Positions 35,382 to 45,037 are shown, counted from the first letter of the stretch. The stretch is DNA of 64,000 bases from Alphaproteobacteria bacterium (GCA_018828145.1 JAHJWO010000041.1:1-64000), one strand, 5' to 3'. Program-made: numbers and translations. Notes: generated from the sequence alone by a model not told the origin.

Positions 35382-36200
35382 TTAGTCGAGCGCGATCACC
35401 CGGGTCGAGGCAAGCGTTGCGGCGTGGTCGAAACGCTGCAGCGGGTCGCCGTTGGTGATCAGGACGTCAACATCGGCCATCTGGGTCACGACATGGGGAG
35501 CGCGACGCTCGAACTTGTCATCATGGGCGACGAGGATGACTTGCCTGGCATGGGGCAGGATGGAGCGTACCAGATCGACCTCCATCGGATCGAACTCCTG
35601 CACCGTGCCCTCGCGGTCGATGGCGCTCGCACCGATGACCGCAATATCGAACTTGAAGCGCTGCCGGCTGTCATCGCCAAGCGTCAGGACCGAGGAGTCC
35701 TTGTTGCGGACGTAACCGCCATAGACATAAACGGTGGCGTCGGTCTTGAGCGCACAGGAGTGTGCGACCTCGAGATTGGGGGTGGCGATAAGTACGCCCG
35801 GATGACGCGCCAGAATCTCATGGAGGGAATCAAATGTCGTGCCAAGCCCGACAAAGATGGTAGCGCCGGGCAGGAGGAATTCCTCGAGCGCCTGCACCAG
35901 CCGGCGCTTCACCGAGAGCTGGCTGGCATGGCGTTCGTCATGGGTATGATGGGCGACACCGGGAGAGGCAAAGGCGCCGCCAAACCCCTTTTGCAGCAGT
36001 CCCTGCAGCTCAAGGGCACGCAGGTCGCGCCGGATGGTCTGGTAGGTCACGTCGAACCGGGCCGCGAGTTCGGCCACCGATGCTGCGCCATTCGCGCGCA
36101 CGGCCCCGAGGATGGCTTGGCGGCGGTCACGGGCACGGCCGTTTTCGGCAGGCGTGACGGAGGATGCTGAGCGCAAACTCGGAGCGGCGTCGCCGCTCAT
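35382..36200 (-). CDS. DeoR family transcriptional regulator
   Basis: 272-aa regulator. N-terminal HTH (SVAELAARFDVTYQTIRRDL, then LRALELQGLLQKGFGGA) and a C-terminal sugar-isomerase-like sensor domain with IFVGLGTTFDSLHEIL and VYVYGGYVRNKDSSVLT. DeoR proteins usually sense phosphorylated metabolites. The ATG overlaps the PP2C stop by 4 nt, so it is coupled to the binding protein-phosphatase operon and is its likely regulator. Confidence 0.9.
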   Translation of the reverse strand: MSGDAAPSLRSASSVTPAENGRARDRRQAILGAVRANGAASVAELAARFDVTYQTIRRDLRALELQGLLQKGFGGAFASPGVAHHTHDERHASQLSVKRRLVQALEEFLLPGATIFVGLGTTFDSLHEILARHPGVLIATPNLEVAHSCALKTDATVYVYGGYVRNKDSSVLTLGDDSRQRFKFDIAVIGASAIDREGTVQEFDPMEVDLVRSILPHARQVILVAHDDKFERRAPHVVTQMADVDVLITNGDPLQRFDHAATLASTRVIALD

Positions 36201-37213
36201 TTCAGCCTCACGCCCAGATAGCTCCGGTCATCAGTGAGCTGCGTATCCGTTGTACCCTTGGTGCTCATATAGCGGCCGATCTTGTGGTAGTCTTCGGTTT
36301 CGACCTCCTGGAAAGCCGCTTCCCAGGCCGCCACACCGAATCCCTCGCCCGGTTTGAAGTAACCGTCGGAGAATAGCTCGATCGTTTCCACTTCTGCCAG
36401 ATCATAGCTGCGGGTTTCGATGAAACGGGGCGGCACCAGGAAGCCGTCAATGCCGCCATAGCCCAGCACCGGCTCGGTGACATTCTGGAAATTGCCCTGG
36501 CCATGCGCAATGCCGTGCTGGATAAGGTCCAGCAATTCGTTGTCGGGAACGCCGGGCAGATGGTTGCGACAGGCTTCCAGCACCCGGCCTTCTATGGTGG
36601 ACAGCAGGTCCGGGTCCGCAGTGGCACTGCCTTCCGGCTGGTTGCGGGTGCCTTGCCAGGTCAATGATGTGGCGTAGCGATCGCAATCGGCGGTCGAGCT
36701 GCCAAGCGCCTCGAAATAGTGCCAGGTTTCCCGGCGCAGTATGGCGGTGACATCGTCGAGCGGCTTGAGCACCTGCAGGGTATCGTGGCCATTGATACGG
36801 ATGCCGCTATCACCCACGGCGACGACTTCGAGCCGATCTCCAATCAGCATGGCGGCCATGACGGTGCAGCCACCGCGCAGCTTCCAGTCCGCTTCCACTG
36901 CGGCAAGTGCATCGTGGGCGACATAGCCGGCATGAATGGACCTGCCGAGATAGTCGATGAAGTGCTCGCCGCCCTGGAATTGCAGGTCGGGCTGGCTCGG
37001 ATCGCCCTGCGCGAGCAGGAATATCTCGATGGCGCGCTTGACGGTGCGCGAGGCAAATTGGCCTGACAACATGCCGTCATAGCGCGTTCCGTTGCGGTCG
37101 GTTACGCCGTCGATGACGGCGTAACCCAGGTTTGGCATGACCACGAGGCTGTCTTCGTTGGTCTCGGGATGGCCGAACTTCTTGCCCAGCGAAAAGGCTT
37201 CAAGTTGCCTCAT
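36197..37213 (-). CDS. PP2C-like protein phosphatase
   Basis: 338-aa PP2C-fold protein. GHPETNEDSLVVMPNLGYAV with IDGVTD supplies the first metal-binding Asp pair, GGCTVMAAMLIGDRLEVVAV with GDSGIRI the central strand and Asp, and LTDDRSYLGVRLK the final Asp. No membrane segment, sensor or other domain is attached. PP2C enzymes are Mn/Mg-dependent Ser/Thr phosphatases, though some act on small molecules. It lies 39 nt after an ABC binding-protein gene, which is unusual company. Confidence 0.8.
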   Translation of the reverse strand: MRQLEAFSLGKKFGHPETNEDSLVVMPNLGYAVIDGVTDRNGTRYDGMLSGQFASRTVKRAIEIFLLAQGDPSQPDLQFQGGEHFIDYLGRSIHAGYVAHDALAAVEADWKLRGGCTVMAAMLIGDRLEVVAVGDSGIRINGHDTLQVLKPLDDVTAILRRETWHYFEALGSSTADCDRYATSLTWQGTRNQPEGSATADPDLLSTIEGRVLEACRNHLPGVPDNELLDLIQHGIAHGQGNFQNVTEPVLGYGGIDGFLVPPRFIETRSYDLAEVETIELFSDGYFKPGEGFGVAAWEAAFQEVETEDYHKIGRYMSTKGTTDTQLTDDRSYLGVRLK

Positions 37214-37252
37214 TTGGTCCTGTCTCTAGTCTGGCTGTAGTGAACGGCCCGC

Positions 37253-38245
37253 TTATTCGCCGATGGCAGTCCGCCATTCTGCGAGAACGGCTTCGGCACC
37301 GCCGAAATCGCTCAGTGGCTTGACATCGACCAGGGTGAGGTCGGCCAGGTTCGGCGTGCCGGCAGGACCGGCAACATCGAGACGCACCGAGCGGCGGCCG
37401 ATATCCATGGCCAGCTTTTCCTGAGTGGACTTGGACATGGCCCAGTCGATAAAGGCCTTGCCGCCTTCCGGATTCGGGCTGCCCTTGACGAGGGCGACAC
37501 CATCCGGCGTTGCAGCAGTGCCGTCGGACAGGTGCACGATGGAGATCGGCGCGCCGCCCTGGACATATTCCAGTGCATTGTCTTCCAGCGTCAGGCCCAT
37601 CGATGTTTCGCCATCGGCCACGAAACGCGGAACTGCGCCCGAGGAATCGGCAAACACAAAGTTCTTGGCCATTTCTGCGTATTTGGCCCAGCCTTCGTCA
37701 CCGAAGACGGTGAGGACGGTCTGTAGCTGCTGCATGGCCGAACCCGAACCATCGGCGCGGGCACTGGCGATCTGGCCGGCCCACTTAGGATCGGCAAGTT
37801 CGGCCCAGGTCTTGGGTGCAGTGTCTAGCGGCTGCAAGTCGGTATTGACCGCGAGCACGTAGACCACGGCGGTATAAGGCGTCCAGGCATCGTCCTTGAC
37901 GAATTGCGGATCGATCTGATCGGCCTCGGGTGGGGTATAGGGCTCGAGCAGGTCCTTGAGCTCGGTGAGCTGGCTGCCCGAAATGGACCAGATGACGTCG
38001 GCGGCGGGAGCGCCGGACTCGGCTTGCACGCGCTTGGCGATGTCACCCGAGCCGAGCTTGACCACCTCGGCCTTGAGGCCGGTTTCCTGCTCGAAAATGG
38101 GCAGCAGCGTGTCGACGATGGACGACTTGTGGGCGGTGTAGATCACCACCGATCCGTCCTGGGCAAAGGCGATCGACGACATGCTCGTGGAGCCAATGAG
38201 CGCCGCGACAGACAGCGCCAGAAATGTACGTTTGCGAATGACCAT
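37253..38245 (-). CDS. ABC transporter substrate-binding protein 1, Fe3+/2-aminoethylphosphonate type
   Basis: 330-aa periplasmic binding protein. Sec signal peptide (FLALSVAALIGSTSMSSIAF, cleavage after the next Ala). VVIYTAHKSSIVDTLLPIFE and VIWSISGSQLTELKDL fit the AfuA/PhnS-like cluster that includes iron(III) and 2-aminoethylphosphonate binding proteins. Its likely partners are the divergent ATPase 38378 and permease 39439. Which of the two substrates, or another, cannot be read from sequence alone. Confidence 0.82.
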   Translation of the reverse strand: MVIRKRTFLALSVAALIGSTSMSSIAFAQDGSVVIYTAHKSSIVDTLLPIFEQETGLKAEVVKLGSGDIAKRVQAESGAPAADVIWSISGSQLTELKDLLEPYTPPEADQIDPQFVKDDAWTPYTAVVYVLAVNTDLQPLDTAPKTWAELADPKWAGQIASARADGSGSAMQQLQTVLTVFGDEGWAKYAEMAKNFVFADSSGAVPRFVADGETSMGLTLEDNALEYVQGGAPISIVHLSDGTAATPDGVALVKGSPNPEGGKAFIDWAMSKSTQEKLAMDIGRRSVRLDVAGPAGTPNLADLTLVDVKPLSDFGGAEAVLAEWRTAIGE

Positions 38246-38339
38246 CAGAATCCTCCAGTTCGAATATGATCAATTGGGGTCGAAATGATCGTGAACTACG
38301 CGAATAAATGTTGCAATACGAAAGTTTGTCGGTGTCATA

Positions 38340-38357
38340 TGTGACGGTTCTGTGACG
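38340..38357. promoter_or_regulatory. possible PhoB half-site pair
   Basis: TGTGACG at 38340-38346 and again at 38351-38357, exactly 11 bp apart with a 4-bp spacer; on the minus strand TCGTCAC and CCGTCAC. The spacing is that of PhoB repeats and the 7-mers resemble TTGTCAC in the ugp array, but only two units are present. It lies in the divergent region between binding protein 1 and ATPase 1. Confidence 0.35.
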
Positions 38358-38377
38358 AAGATGTCTGGGGGATCGGC

Positions 38378-39433
38378 GTGAGTTACCTAACCGTCAGCAA
38401 TGCGATGAAGCGTTTTGGGCCCGAATTCATGGCGCTGAACGGGGTGTCAGTTGCCGTGGAGCGCGGGGAGTTTTTTACCCTGCTGGGCCCCAGCGGCTGC
38501 GGGAAGACAACATTGCTGCGCTCGATCGCCGGCTTCAATGACCTGACCTCGGGTGACATCACTCTCGATGGCGCCAACCTGCGCATCGTGCCGCCGCACC
38601 AGCGCGATATCGGCATGGTGTTCCAGGACTATGCGGTGTTCCCTCACCTCAGCGTCTTTGAAAATGTTGCTTTCGGGCTCAAGCCGCGCAAAGTGCCGGC
38701 CGCCGAGATCAAGACCCGGGTCACGCAGGCGCTCGATGCAGTTCGTCTCGGGGCCATGGCGGACCGTCTGCCGGCGGCCATGTCCGGCGGGCAGCAGCAG
38801 CGCATCGGGCTCGCCCGCGCCATGGTTATCAAGCCGCGCCTGTTGCTGATGGATGAGCCGCTGTCCAACCTCGATGCCAAGCTGCGCATCGAGCTGCGAG
38901 AGGAAATCCGCGACATCCAGAAGCAGGTCGATATCGCGACCATCTATGTGACGCATGACCAGGAAGAGGCGCTGGCCATTTCCGACCGCATCTGCGTGAT
39001 GAACGCCGGCAGGATCGAACAGGTCGGCACGCCGCCCGAAATCTATGGCGATCCGCAGACCCGCTTCGTCGCCGAGTTCGTCGGGACCCTCAATACGTTC
39101 GCGCCGGGAGCGGCCCTTGATGCCATGCTGAGCCAGTTGGGCCTGAGCCTGCCGGGAGCCACGGTGTGGACCGCGCGTCCGGAGCGGCTAGGGCTGGCGG
39201 CGCGCGGCGGCGACACTGGTGGCGCCGCGACACTTGAGGGCACCATCGCCAAATTCACCTATCTGGGTCGCGAAGCGCATGTGCAGGTGGAAACACCGGC
39301 GGGCCTTGTGGTCGTGCAAATTGCCAATCCGGGCATGACCCTGACACACCAGCCGGGCGAGCAGGTGAGTGTACTGGTGCCGCGCGAGGCGCTTATGGCC
39401 TTTGGCGCCGACAACATTCGTATCGGAGGGTGA
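38378..39433 (+). CDS. ABC transporter ATP-binding protein 1
   Basis: 351-aa PotA/FbpC-type ATPase. Walker A GPSGCGKTT, Q-loop VFQDYAVFPHLSVF, signature MSGGQQQRIGLARAM, Walker [15 protein letters not shown] and a C-terminal TOBE domain are intact. The start is GTG at 38378. It is followed by a fused permease with an overlap or near-contact, so both are one transcript. It is related to, but not identical with, ATPase 2 at 42190. Confidence 0.88.
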   Translation: MSYLTVSNAMKRFGPEFMALNGVSVAVERGEFFTLLGPSGCGKTTLLRSIAGFNDLTSGDITLDGANLRIVPPHQRDIGMVFQDYAVFPHLSVFENVAFGLKPRKVPAAEIKTRVTQALDAVRLGAMADRLPAAMSGGQQQRIGLARAMVIKPRLLLMDEPLSNLDAKLRIELREEIRDIQKQVDIATIYVTHDQEEALAISDRICVMNAGRIEQVGTPPEIYGDPQTRFVAEFVGTLNTFAPGAALDAMLSQLGLSLPGATVWTARPERLGLAARGGDTGGAATLEGTIAKFTYLGREAHVQVETPAGLVVVQIANPGMTLTHQPGEQVSVLVPREALMAFGADNIRIGG

Positions 39434-39438
39434 GCGCC

Positions 39439-41079
39439 ATGCCGCGCCTCAACTTCTGGACCGTGGTGATGATCCTCACCTGGCTGATGCTGTTCGTGCT
39501 GCTGTTTATCCCGGTCGGCTCTGTTCTGACGGCCAGCTTCTACGACCAGCAGGGCAATGTCACGATCGCCAACTACCTCAAATTCCTCAGCGAACCGCGA
39601 TTTCACCAGGCTTTTTTCAATACGCTGGTTGTCGGTTTCGGCGGGCTGTTCGGCGCGCTGCTGCTGGGCTCCATCATGGCTTTCTGCGTGTCGCGCTTCG
39701 TCATACGCGGCGGCAAGTTCGTGTCGCTGCTGGCCATTCTCGCTTTGGTATCGCCGCCGTTTATCGGCGCCTATTCCTGGATCGTGCTGTTCGGTGCCGG
39801 TGGCGTGGTGCGCGGGTTTCTGCGCGACATGGGCATCAACATGCCGCCTATCTATGGCGTGGGCGGCATTCTCATCGTCTTCTCGCTCAAGTTCTATCCA
39901 TACGTCTACCTGATGGTCTCGGGGGCGCTGAGCAATGTGAACCGCTCGCTCGAAGAGGCGGCCGAGGGCCTGGGGCTGACGCCCTGGCAGCGGACGATGA
40001 AGATCTCGTTCCCCATGGTGTTTCCAGCACTCACCGCCGGCGGCCTGCTGGCGCTGATCCAGGCCATTGCCGATTTCGGCACGCCGCGCCTGCTCGGACG
40101 TGGCTATAATGTGCTGGCGACCGAAGCCTTCACGCTCTATTCGGCCGAAGTAGGCTCCAACATGTCGATGGCCACCACGATCAGCGTCGTGCTGATCCTG
40201 GTATCGATGGTCTTCGTCATGCTGCAGCGCTACGTGTCGCGCCGGAACGTCTACCACGGCAACATGATCAACAAGCCGATCCGTATCCAGCTCAAGGGCT
40301 GGCGGAATGTGCTGGCCCATTTTGCCGTCTACTTCATCGGCCTGTGCGGCGCGCTGCCGGTCATCATCTCGGTCATCTATTCCTTCCGCAAAACCAGCGG
40401 CCCCGTGTTCCAGGATGGCTTTGCGCTGCAGAGCTATGAGCGCATCCTGTTTGGACTGGGCGATGTGGTGCGCAATTCGCTGACCTTTTCGATGGCGGCA
40501 GTAGCGCTGATCGTGATCGTGGGTACGGTGGTCGGCGTGCTGGTCGCCCGGCGCACCAACTTCAACACGGCGCTGCTCGATGGCGCATTCATGGTGCCCT
40601 ATGTCATGCCGGGCATCGTCATCGGCATTGCATTCATCGCCGCCTTCAATACCGGCCCGATCGTGCTGACCGGCACGGCGACCATCATCATCCTGTCGAT
40701 CTTCATCCGGCGCCTGCCCTACACGGTGCGCACCACGGCATCGTCGCTGCGACAGATTTCGCCCAGCATGGAAGAGGCGGCAATCTCACTGGGCTACAGC
40801 CCGTTCCAGGCGTTCCTGCGCATCACCGTGCCGCTGATCGTGCCGGGCATCATCGCGGGCGGCATGCTGAGCTTTGTTACAGCAATCAACGAGCTATCGT
40901 CGTCGCTGGTGCTCTATGTCGGGAGCACCATGACCATGCCGGTGCGCATCTACCTGCTGATCCTCGACGGCGATTTCGGGGTGGCCGCGGCGCTCTCGAC
41001 CATCCTGCTGCTGCTCAGCGGCTGCGCCGTCTACATCGCCTTCCGCTTCATGGGCCGCAACGAGCAGGCTTTGTTGTGA
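39439..41079 (+). CDS. ABC transporter permease 1, fused double-domain
   Basis: 546-aa permease made of two fused membrane domains of six segments each. The coupling loops are EEAAEGLGLTPWQRTMK in the first half and EEAAISLGYSPFQAFLR in the second. This is the architecture of FbpB/AfuB iron permeases and of putative 2-aminoethylphosphonate permeases. The ATG at 39439 has GGAGGG 8 nt upstream, better than a GTG at 39430. Forms a full channel alone, driven by ATPase 1. Confidence 0.87.
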   Translation: MPRLNFWTVVMILTWLMLFVLLFIPVGSVLTASFYDQQGNVTIANYLKFLSEPRFHQAFFNTLVVGFGGLFGALLLGSIMAFCVSRFVIRGGKFVSLLAILALVSPPFIGAYSWIVLFGAGGVVRGFLRDMGINMPPIYGVGGILIVFSLKFYPYVYLMVSGALSNVNRSLEEAAEGLGLTPWQRTMKISFPMVFPALTAGGLLALIQAIADFGTPRLLGRGYNVLATEAFTLYSAEVGSNMSMATTISVVLILVSMVFVMLQRYVSRRNVYHGNMINKPIRIQLKGWRNVLAHFAVYFIGLCGALPVIISVIYSFRKTSGPVFQDGFALQSYERILFGLGDVVRNSLTFSMAAVALIVIVGTVVGVLVARRTNFNTALLDGAFMVPYVMPGIVIGIAFIAAFNTGPIVLTGTATIIILSIFIRRLPYTVRTTASSLRQISPSMEEAAISLGYSPFQAFLRITVPLIVPGIIAGGMLSFVTAINELSSSLVLYVGSTMTMPVRIYLLILDGDFGVAAALSTILLLLSGCAVYIAFRFMGRNEQALL

Positions 41080-41129
41080 GGAGCCCATTCAACCATTCAA
41101 GTCGAACAGTCCAAATCCGGAGGAACGCC

Positions 41130-42158
41130 ATGCCTAGCCTGACCAAGATTACCGCTACCGCCTTTTTCGCTACCGCCGTGTCGCTTGTCGCCCTTGCCAG
41201 TGCGCAGGGCCAGGAGATTTCCGGCACGACGCTGGTGGTCTATACGCCCAACGAGGAAGGCATGTTGCAGAGCCTGATCCCGGTGTTTGAAGAAAACACC
41301 GGCGTGACCGTCCAGTTGATCACCGCCGGCACGGGTGAGCTCTATTCGCGTATCCGCAGTGAAGCGGGCAATCCGCAGGGCGACGTGATGTTTGGTGGCG
41401 GGGCTGCCCAGGCCGCCGTCAATGCCGAGCTCTGGCAGGAATATGTCTCGCCAGAAGATGCAGGCATGGTCGAAGCCGGCAAGAACACCACCGGTGCCTT
41501 CACGCCATACCAGGCGGACGGCTCTAACCTGCTGGTCAATACCGAGGCACTGGCCGAAGCCGGCATCGAGATCAACAGCTATGCCGACCTGCTGCAGCCC
41601 GAGCTCAAGGGCAAGATCGCCTATGGCGACCCCACCGGCTCGTCCTCGGCCTTTGCCCAGCTCACCAACATGCTCAAGGCTGTTGGCGGCGATTATGAAG
41701 CGCAGGCCGGCTGGGACTATGTCACCGCGCTGGTCGAGCAGCTCGATGGCATCTCGATCGGCTCGTCCAGCCAGGTGGCGGCAGACGTTGCCAATGGCGA
41801 ATATATTGTCGGCCTGACCTATGAGCCGCTTTCGCTGAACTTCGTGCTGAGCGGCTCTCCGGTCGAGATTGTCTATCCTGCCGAAGGCGCGGCCTTCCTG
41901 CCTGCAACGGTCCAGATCATCAAGGGTGGACCCAACCAGCCGGCAGCCGAAGCCTTTATCGACTTTGTGATCTCCGAAGAGGGCCAGACGATCATCGCCG
42001 AACAGACCGCCGGTCGTCCGCTGCGCGACGGCATAGTCAAGCCAGGCCTGCCTGCGCTGGCCGACATCCCGACCGTGCAGGAAGACGGCGCCTATGTCGC
42101 TGCAAACCGCGAAGCGATCGTCGAGAAGTATCGTGCGATCCTCGAGGCCCGTTCCTGA
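41130..42158 (+). CDS. ABC transporter substrate-binding protein 2, Fe3+/2-aminoethylphosphonate type
   Basis: 342-aa periplasmic binding protein with a Sec signal peptide (ATAFFATAVSLVALASAQGQ). TTLVVYTPNEEGMLQSLIPV and QGDVMFGGGAAQAAVN are of the same family as binding protein 1 but the two are well diverged. The ATG at 41130 follows a very good CCGGAGGAACGCC site, which settles the start. First gene of the second importer set, 50 nt after permease 1. Confidence 0.83.
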   Translation: MPSLTKITATAFFATAVSLVALASAQGQEISGTTLVVYTPNEEGMLQSLIPVFEENTGVTVQLITAGTGELYSRIRSEAGNPQGDVMFGGGAAQAAVNAELWQEYVSPEDAGMVEAGKNTTGAFTPYQADGSNLLVNTEALAEAGIEINSYADLLQPELKGKIAYGDPTGSSSAFAQLTNMLKAVGGDYEAQAGWDYVTALVEQLDGISIGSSSQVAADVANGEYIVGLTYEPLSLNFVLSGSPVEIVYPAEGAAFLPATVQIIKGGPNQPAAEAFIDFVISEEGQTIIAEQTAGRPLRDGIVKPGLPALADIPTVQEDGAYVAANREAIVEKYRAILEARS

Positions 42159-42189
42159 TCGTGATGACTGAGAAAACTGGAGAAGCGCT

Positions 42190-43275
42190 ATGACCCGTAT
42201 AGCGCTTCAGGCACTCCGCAAGGAATATGCCGGGCAGGTTGCCATCCTCGATCTTACTCTCGAGATCGCCGATGGTGAGTTTTTTACCCTGCTTGGGCCT
42301 TCGGGCTGCGGCAAGACCACGCTGTTGCGCATGATCGCCGGCTTCAATTCCATTGAAGCCGGGACGATCTCTTTCGATGGCACCGTCATCAATGACCGCC
42401 CGGCCTCGGAACGCAATATCGGCATGGTGTTCCAGAACTATGCGCTCTTTCCGCAGATGACCGCGGCAAAGAATGTCGGCTTTGGCCTGCAGACCCGCAA
42501 GATCGCGCGGGCCGAGGCCGAGCGCCGTGTTGCCGAAGCGCTCGAGTCGGTGCGCATGGGGCACCTCAAGGATCGCCTGCCCGGTCAGATGTCGGGTGGC
42601 CAGCAGCAACGCGTCGCCCTGGCGCGCGCGCTGGTGATCCAGCCGGCGCTGTTGCTGATGGATGAACCGCTGTCCAATCTTGACGCCAAGCTGCGCGTCG
42701 AAATGCGCGACACGATCCGTCAGGCGCAGCGCGATGCCGGCATCACCACGGTCTATGTCACCCATGACCAGGAAGAGGCCATGGCCGTTTCCGACCGGAT
42801 CGCGGTGATGAATCTGGGTGTCGTGCAGCAGGTCGGCACCCCTGCCGAGATCTATCGCCGCCCCGCCAATCGTTTCGTGGCCGAATTCATCGGCAAGACC
42901 AATCTGCTCGAACGCGACCTCGTCCGGCAGGATGGCAGGGCGCTGATTGACCTGGGCAACGGTCAGATTATCGACGTGACGGACATGATCAATCCATCAG
43001 CCAGCGGCCGGGTACAGGTCTCGGTGCGCCCGGAGGCCGTCAAGGCCGCAAGCACCGGTCTGGCTGCCGAAGTCGTGGATGAAACCTTCCTCGGATCACA
43101 CTCCCAGGTCCGGGCGCAGCTGGTCAGCGGCGATATCGTCGAGTTCCTCGAATTCTCGCAACGTTCCGTCCTGTGGCAACGCGGTGAAAAGGTGTTCCTC
43201 CATGTCGATACGAACCTCCTGACCTTTTTTGATGCGGCGAGCGGCATGTCGATCATGGCGGGAGCAGCGGTTTGA
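42190..43275 (+). CDS. ABC transporter ATP-binding protein 2
   Basis: 361-aa PotA/FbpC-type ATPase. Walker A GPSGCGKTT, VFQNYALFPQMTAAKNVGFG, signature MSGGQQQRVALARAL and [20 protein letters not shown] are intact, with a TOBE domain at the C-terminus. GGAGAAGCGCT precedes the ATG. It overlaps the start of permease 2 as TTGA. Second set of a duplicated importer; the same D-loop wording as ATPase 1 points to a common origin. Confidence 0.88.
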   Translation: MTRIALQALRKEYAGQVAILDLTLEIADGEFFTLLGPSGCGKTTLLRMIAGFNSIEAGTISFDGTVINDRPASERNIGMVFQNYALFPQMTAAKNVGFGLQTRKIARAEAERRVAEALESVRMGHLKDRLPGQMSGGQQQRVALARALVIQPALLLMDEPLSNLDAKLRVEMRDTIRQAQRDAGITTVYVTHDQEEAMAVSDRIAVMNLGVVQQVGTPAEIYRRPANRFVAEFIGKTNLLERDLVRQDGRALIDLGNGQIIDVTDMINPSASGRVQVSVRPEAVKAASTGLAAEVVDETFLGSHSQVRAQLVSGDIVEFLEFSQRSVLWQRGEKVFLHVDTNLLTFFDAASGMSIMAGAAV

Positions 43276-44921
43276 AAATCGGTGGCAAACCCGTTGATGG
43301 ATGGACCTCGATCGCACTGCTGCTGACGGGCGGCTATCTCTTCATGGTGGTCTGGCCACTGGTCACTGTGCTGTTGGCCAGCGTCACCAATGGTGAGGGC
43401 TTTTCGCTCGATGGCTTCGCGACATTTTTCTCGTCGCGGCTCTACTACGGCACGCTGCTCAACAGCCTCCTCGTGACGATCTGCGTGACGGTGCTGGCTT
43501 TCGTCATCGCCTTCCCGCTCGCCTATTTCATGACGCTGTTCCGCATTCCTGGCACGCGCACCATCCAGGTGCTGATCCTCGCCTCGATGATGTCGCCACC
43601 CTTTATCGGGGCCTATTCGTGGATCCTGATGCTGGGCAATAACGGGCTCATTACCCGCTGGTTCAAAGATGTCGGGCTCGAAGTCCCCAGCATCTATGGC
43701 TTTACCGGCATCGTGCTGGTGTTGACGCTGCAACTGGTGCCGCTGATCTTCACCTACCTGATGGGCGCCTGGCGCACCATCGACGTCTCGCTGCTCGAAG
43801 CGGCGGAAAGCATGGGCATGACCGGCTGGCGCCGGGCCCTCAAGGTCATCATGCCCTTGCTGCTGCCCACGATCCTGGGCGGAAGCCTGTTGGTCTTCGT
43901 GCGCGCCTTTGCCGACTTCGGTACGCCCATGCTGATCGGGCAAGGATTCCGCACGATTCCGGTGCTGATCTACAGCTCCTTTGTTGGAGAAGTCAGTGTC
44001 GACCGCAGCTTTGCCGCCGCCGTTGCGGTGATCGTCATTGCGGTGACGCTGGGCGTGTTCCTGGTACAAAAATTCATCGTCGATCGCCGCACCTTCTCGA
44101 TGACGGCGATGCGGCCGATCGAACCCAGCCCCCTTGCCGGATGGAAAGGCTGGGGTGTCTACGCCTATGTCTATGGCTTCCTGGTGCTGGCCCTGGCGCC
44201 GCTCGTCGTCGTGGTGGTCAGCTCGTTCCGCAACACGCTTTATGGCCAGTTCGTCGACGGATTCTCGTTCCGCAACTACCTCACGGCGCAGCGCGACATC
44301 ATTCGCTACATCACCAACACCTTCAGCATCGGGCTGACGGCGCTGGTGCTGCTGGTCATCGTGGCGGTGCTGGTGTCCTATCTTACGGTTCGCCGCAAGG
44401 GCGCGCTGACAGGGGCGCTCGATACCATGACCATGGTGCCCTATGTGGTGCCCGGGCTGATCATCGGCATCGCGCTGATCACCGCCTTCAGCCAGCCGCC
44501 GCTGGTGTTGACGGGAACATTTGCGGTCATGGTGCTGGCCCTGGCCATCCGTCGGCTGCCCTATTCGGTACGCTCCACAACAGCGCTGATGTATCAGTTC
44601 AGCCCCAGTATCGAGGAAGCGGCTGTGAGCCTGGGGGCGTCCAAGTTCCGCACGCTGGTGCAGGTCATCGTGCCGGCACTGGCGCCCGGCATCGTATCGG
44701 GCGCGGTGCTGAGCTGGGTCACCATCATCACCGAACTCAGCACGACGCTGTTTCTCTATAACACGTCGACCCAAACGCTTTCGCTTGGCATCTATGCTCA
44801 GGTCATCCGTGGGCAGTTGGGAACGGCTGCAGCGCTGTCCACCATCCTGCTCATCCTGACCATGCTGTCCTTGTTCCTGTTGCTGCGCCTGTCAGGCGGC
44901 AGCAGAGAGATCCGCCTTTGA
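43272..44921 (+). CDS. ABC transporter permease 2, fused double-domain
   Basis: 549-aa fused permease, about twelve membrane segments. Coupling loops LLEAAESMGMTGWRRALK and EEAAVSLGASKFRTLVQ. It aligns with permease 1 through MMSPPFIGAYSWILMLG and MVPYVVPGLIIGIALI. The start is TTG at 43272, overlapping the ATPase stop (TTGA) with GGGAG upstream. Last gene of the cluster; a short hairpin without a T-run follows at 44928. Confidence 0.87.
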   Translation: MKIGGKPVDGWTSIALLLTGGYLFMVVWPLVTVLLASVTNGEGFSLDGFATFFSSRLYYGTLLNSLLVTICVTVLAFVIAFPLAYFMTLFRIPGTRTIQVLILASMMSPPFIGAYSWILMLGNNGLITRWFKDVGLEVPSIYGFTGIVLVLTLQLVPLIFTYLMGAWRTIDVSLLEAAESMGMTGWRRALKVIMPLLLPTILGGSLLVFVRAFADFGTPMLIGQGFRTIPVLIYSSFVGEVSVDRSFAAAVAVIVIAVTLGVFLVQKFIVDRRTFSMTAMRPIEPSPLAGWKGWGVYAYVYGFLVLALAPLVVVVVSSFRNTLYGQFVDGFSFRNYLTAQRDIIRYITNTFSIGLTALVLLVIVAVLVSYLTVRRKGALTGALDTMTMVPYVVPGLIIGIALITAFSQPPLVLTGTFAVMVLALAIRRLPYSVRSTTALMYQFSPSIEEAAVSLGASKFRTLVQVIVPALAPGIVSGAVLSWVTIITELSTTLFLYNTSTQTLSLGIYAQVIRGQLGTAAALSTILLILTMLSLFLLLRLSGGSREIRL

Positions 44922-44927
44922 TCGATA

Positions 44928-44956
44928 CGACCGGCCGTGGAGATGGCCCGGTCGTA
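44928..44956. other. hairpin after the importer cluster
   Basis: 8-bp stem ACGACCGG/CCGGTCGT with a 13-nt loop, 7 nt after the permease 2 stop. No T-run follows, so termination is only a possibility. Confidence 0.35.
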
Positions 44957-45037
44957 GCGAGGGCACGGGCTGCCTGAAGATGTCAGCGATTTCTGACAGG
45001 TTGGACACGTCGCGCCGCCCAGTCAATGCGAGGCCAT

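Noticed and set aside
42963-44774. 603-codon open frame antisense to permease 2
   Set aside because: His/Asp/Gln-rich shadow of membrane-protein codons on the plus strand.
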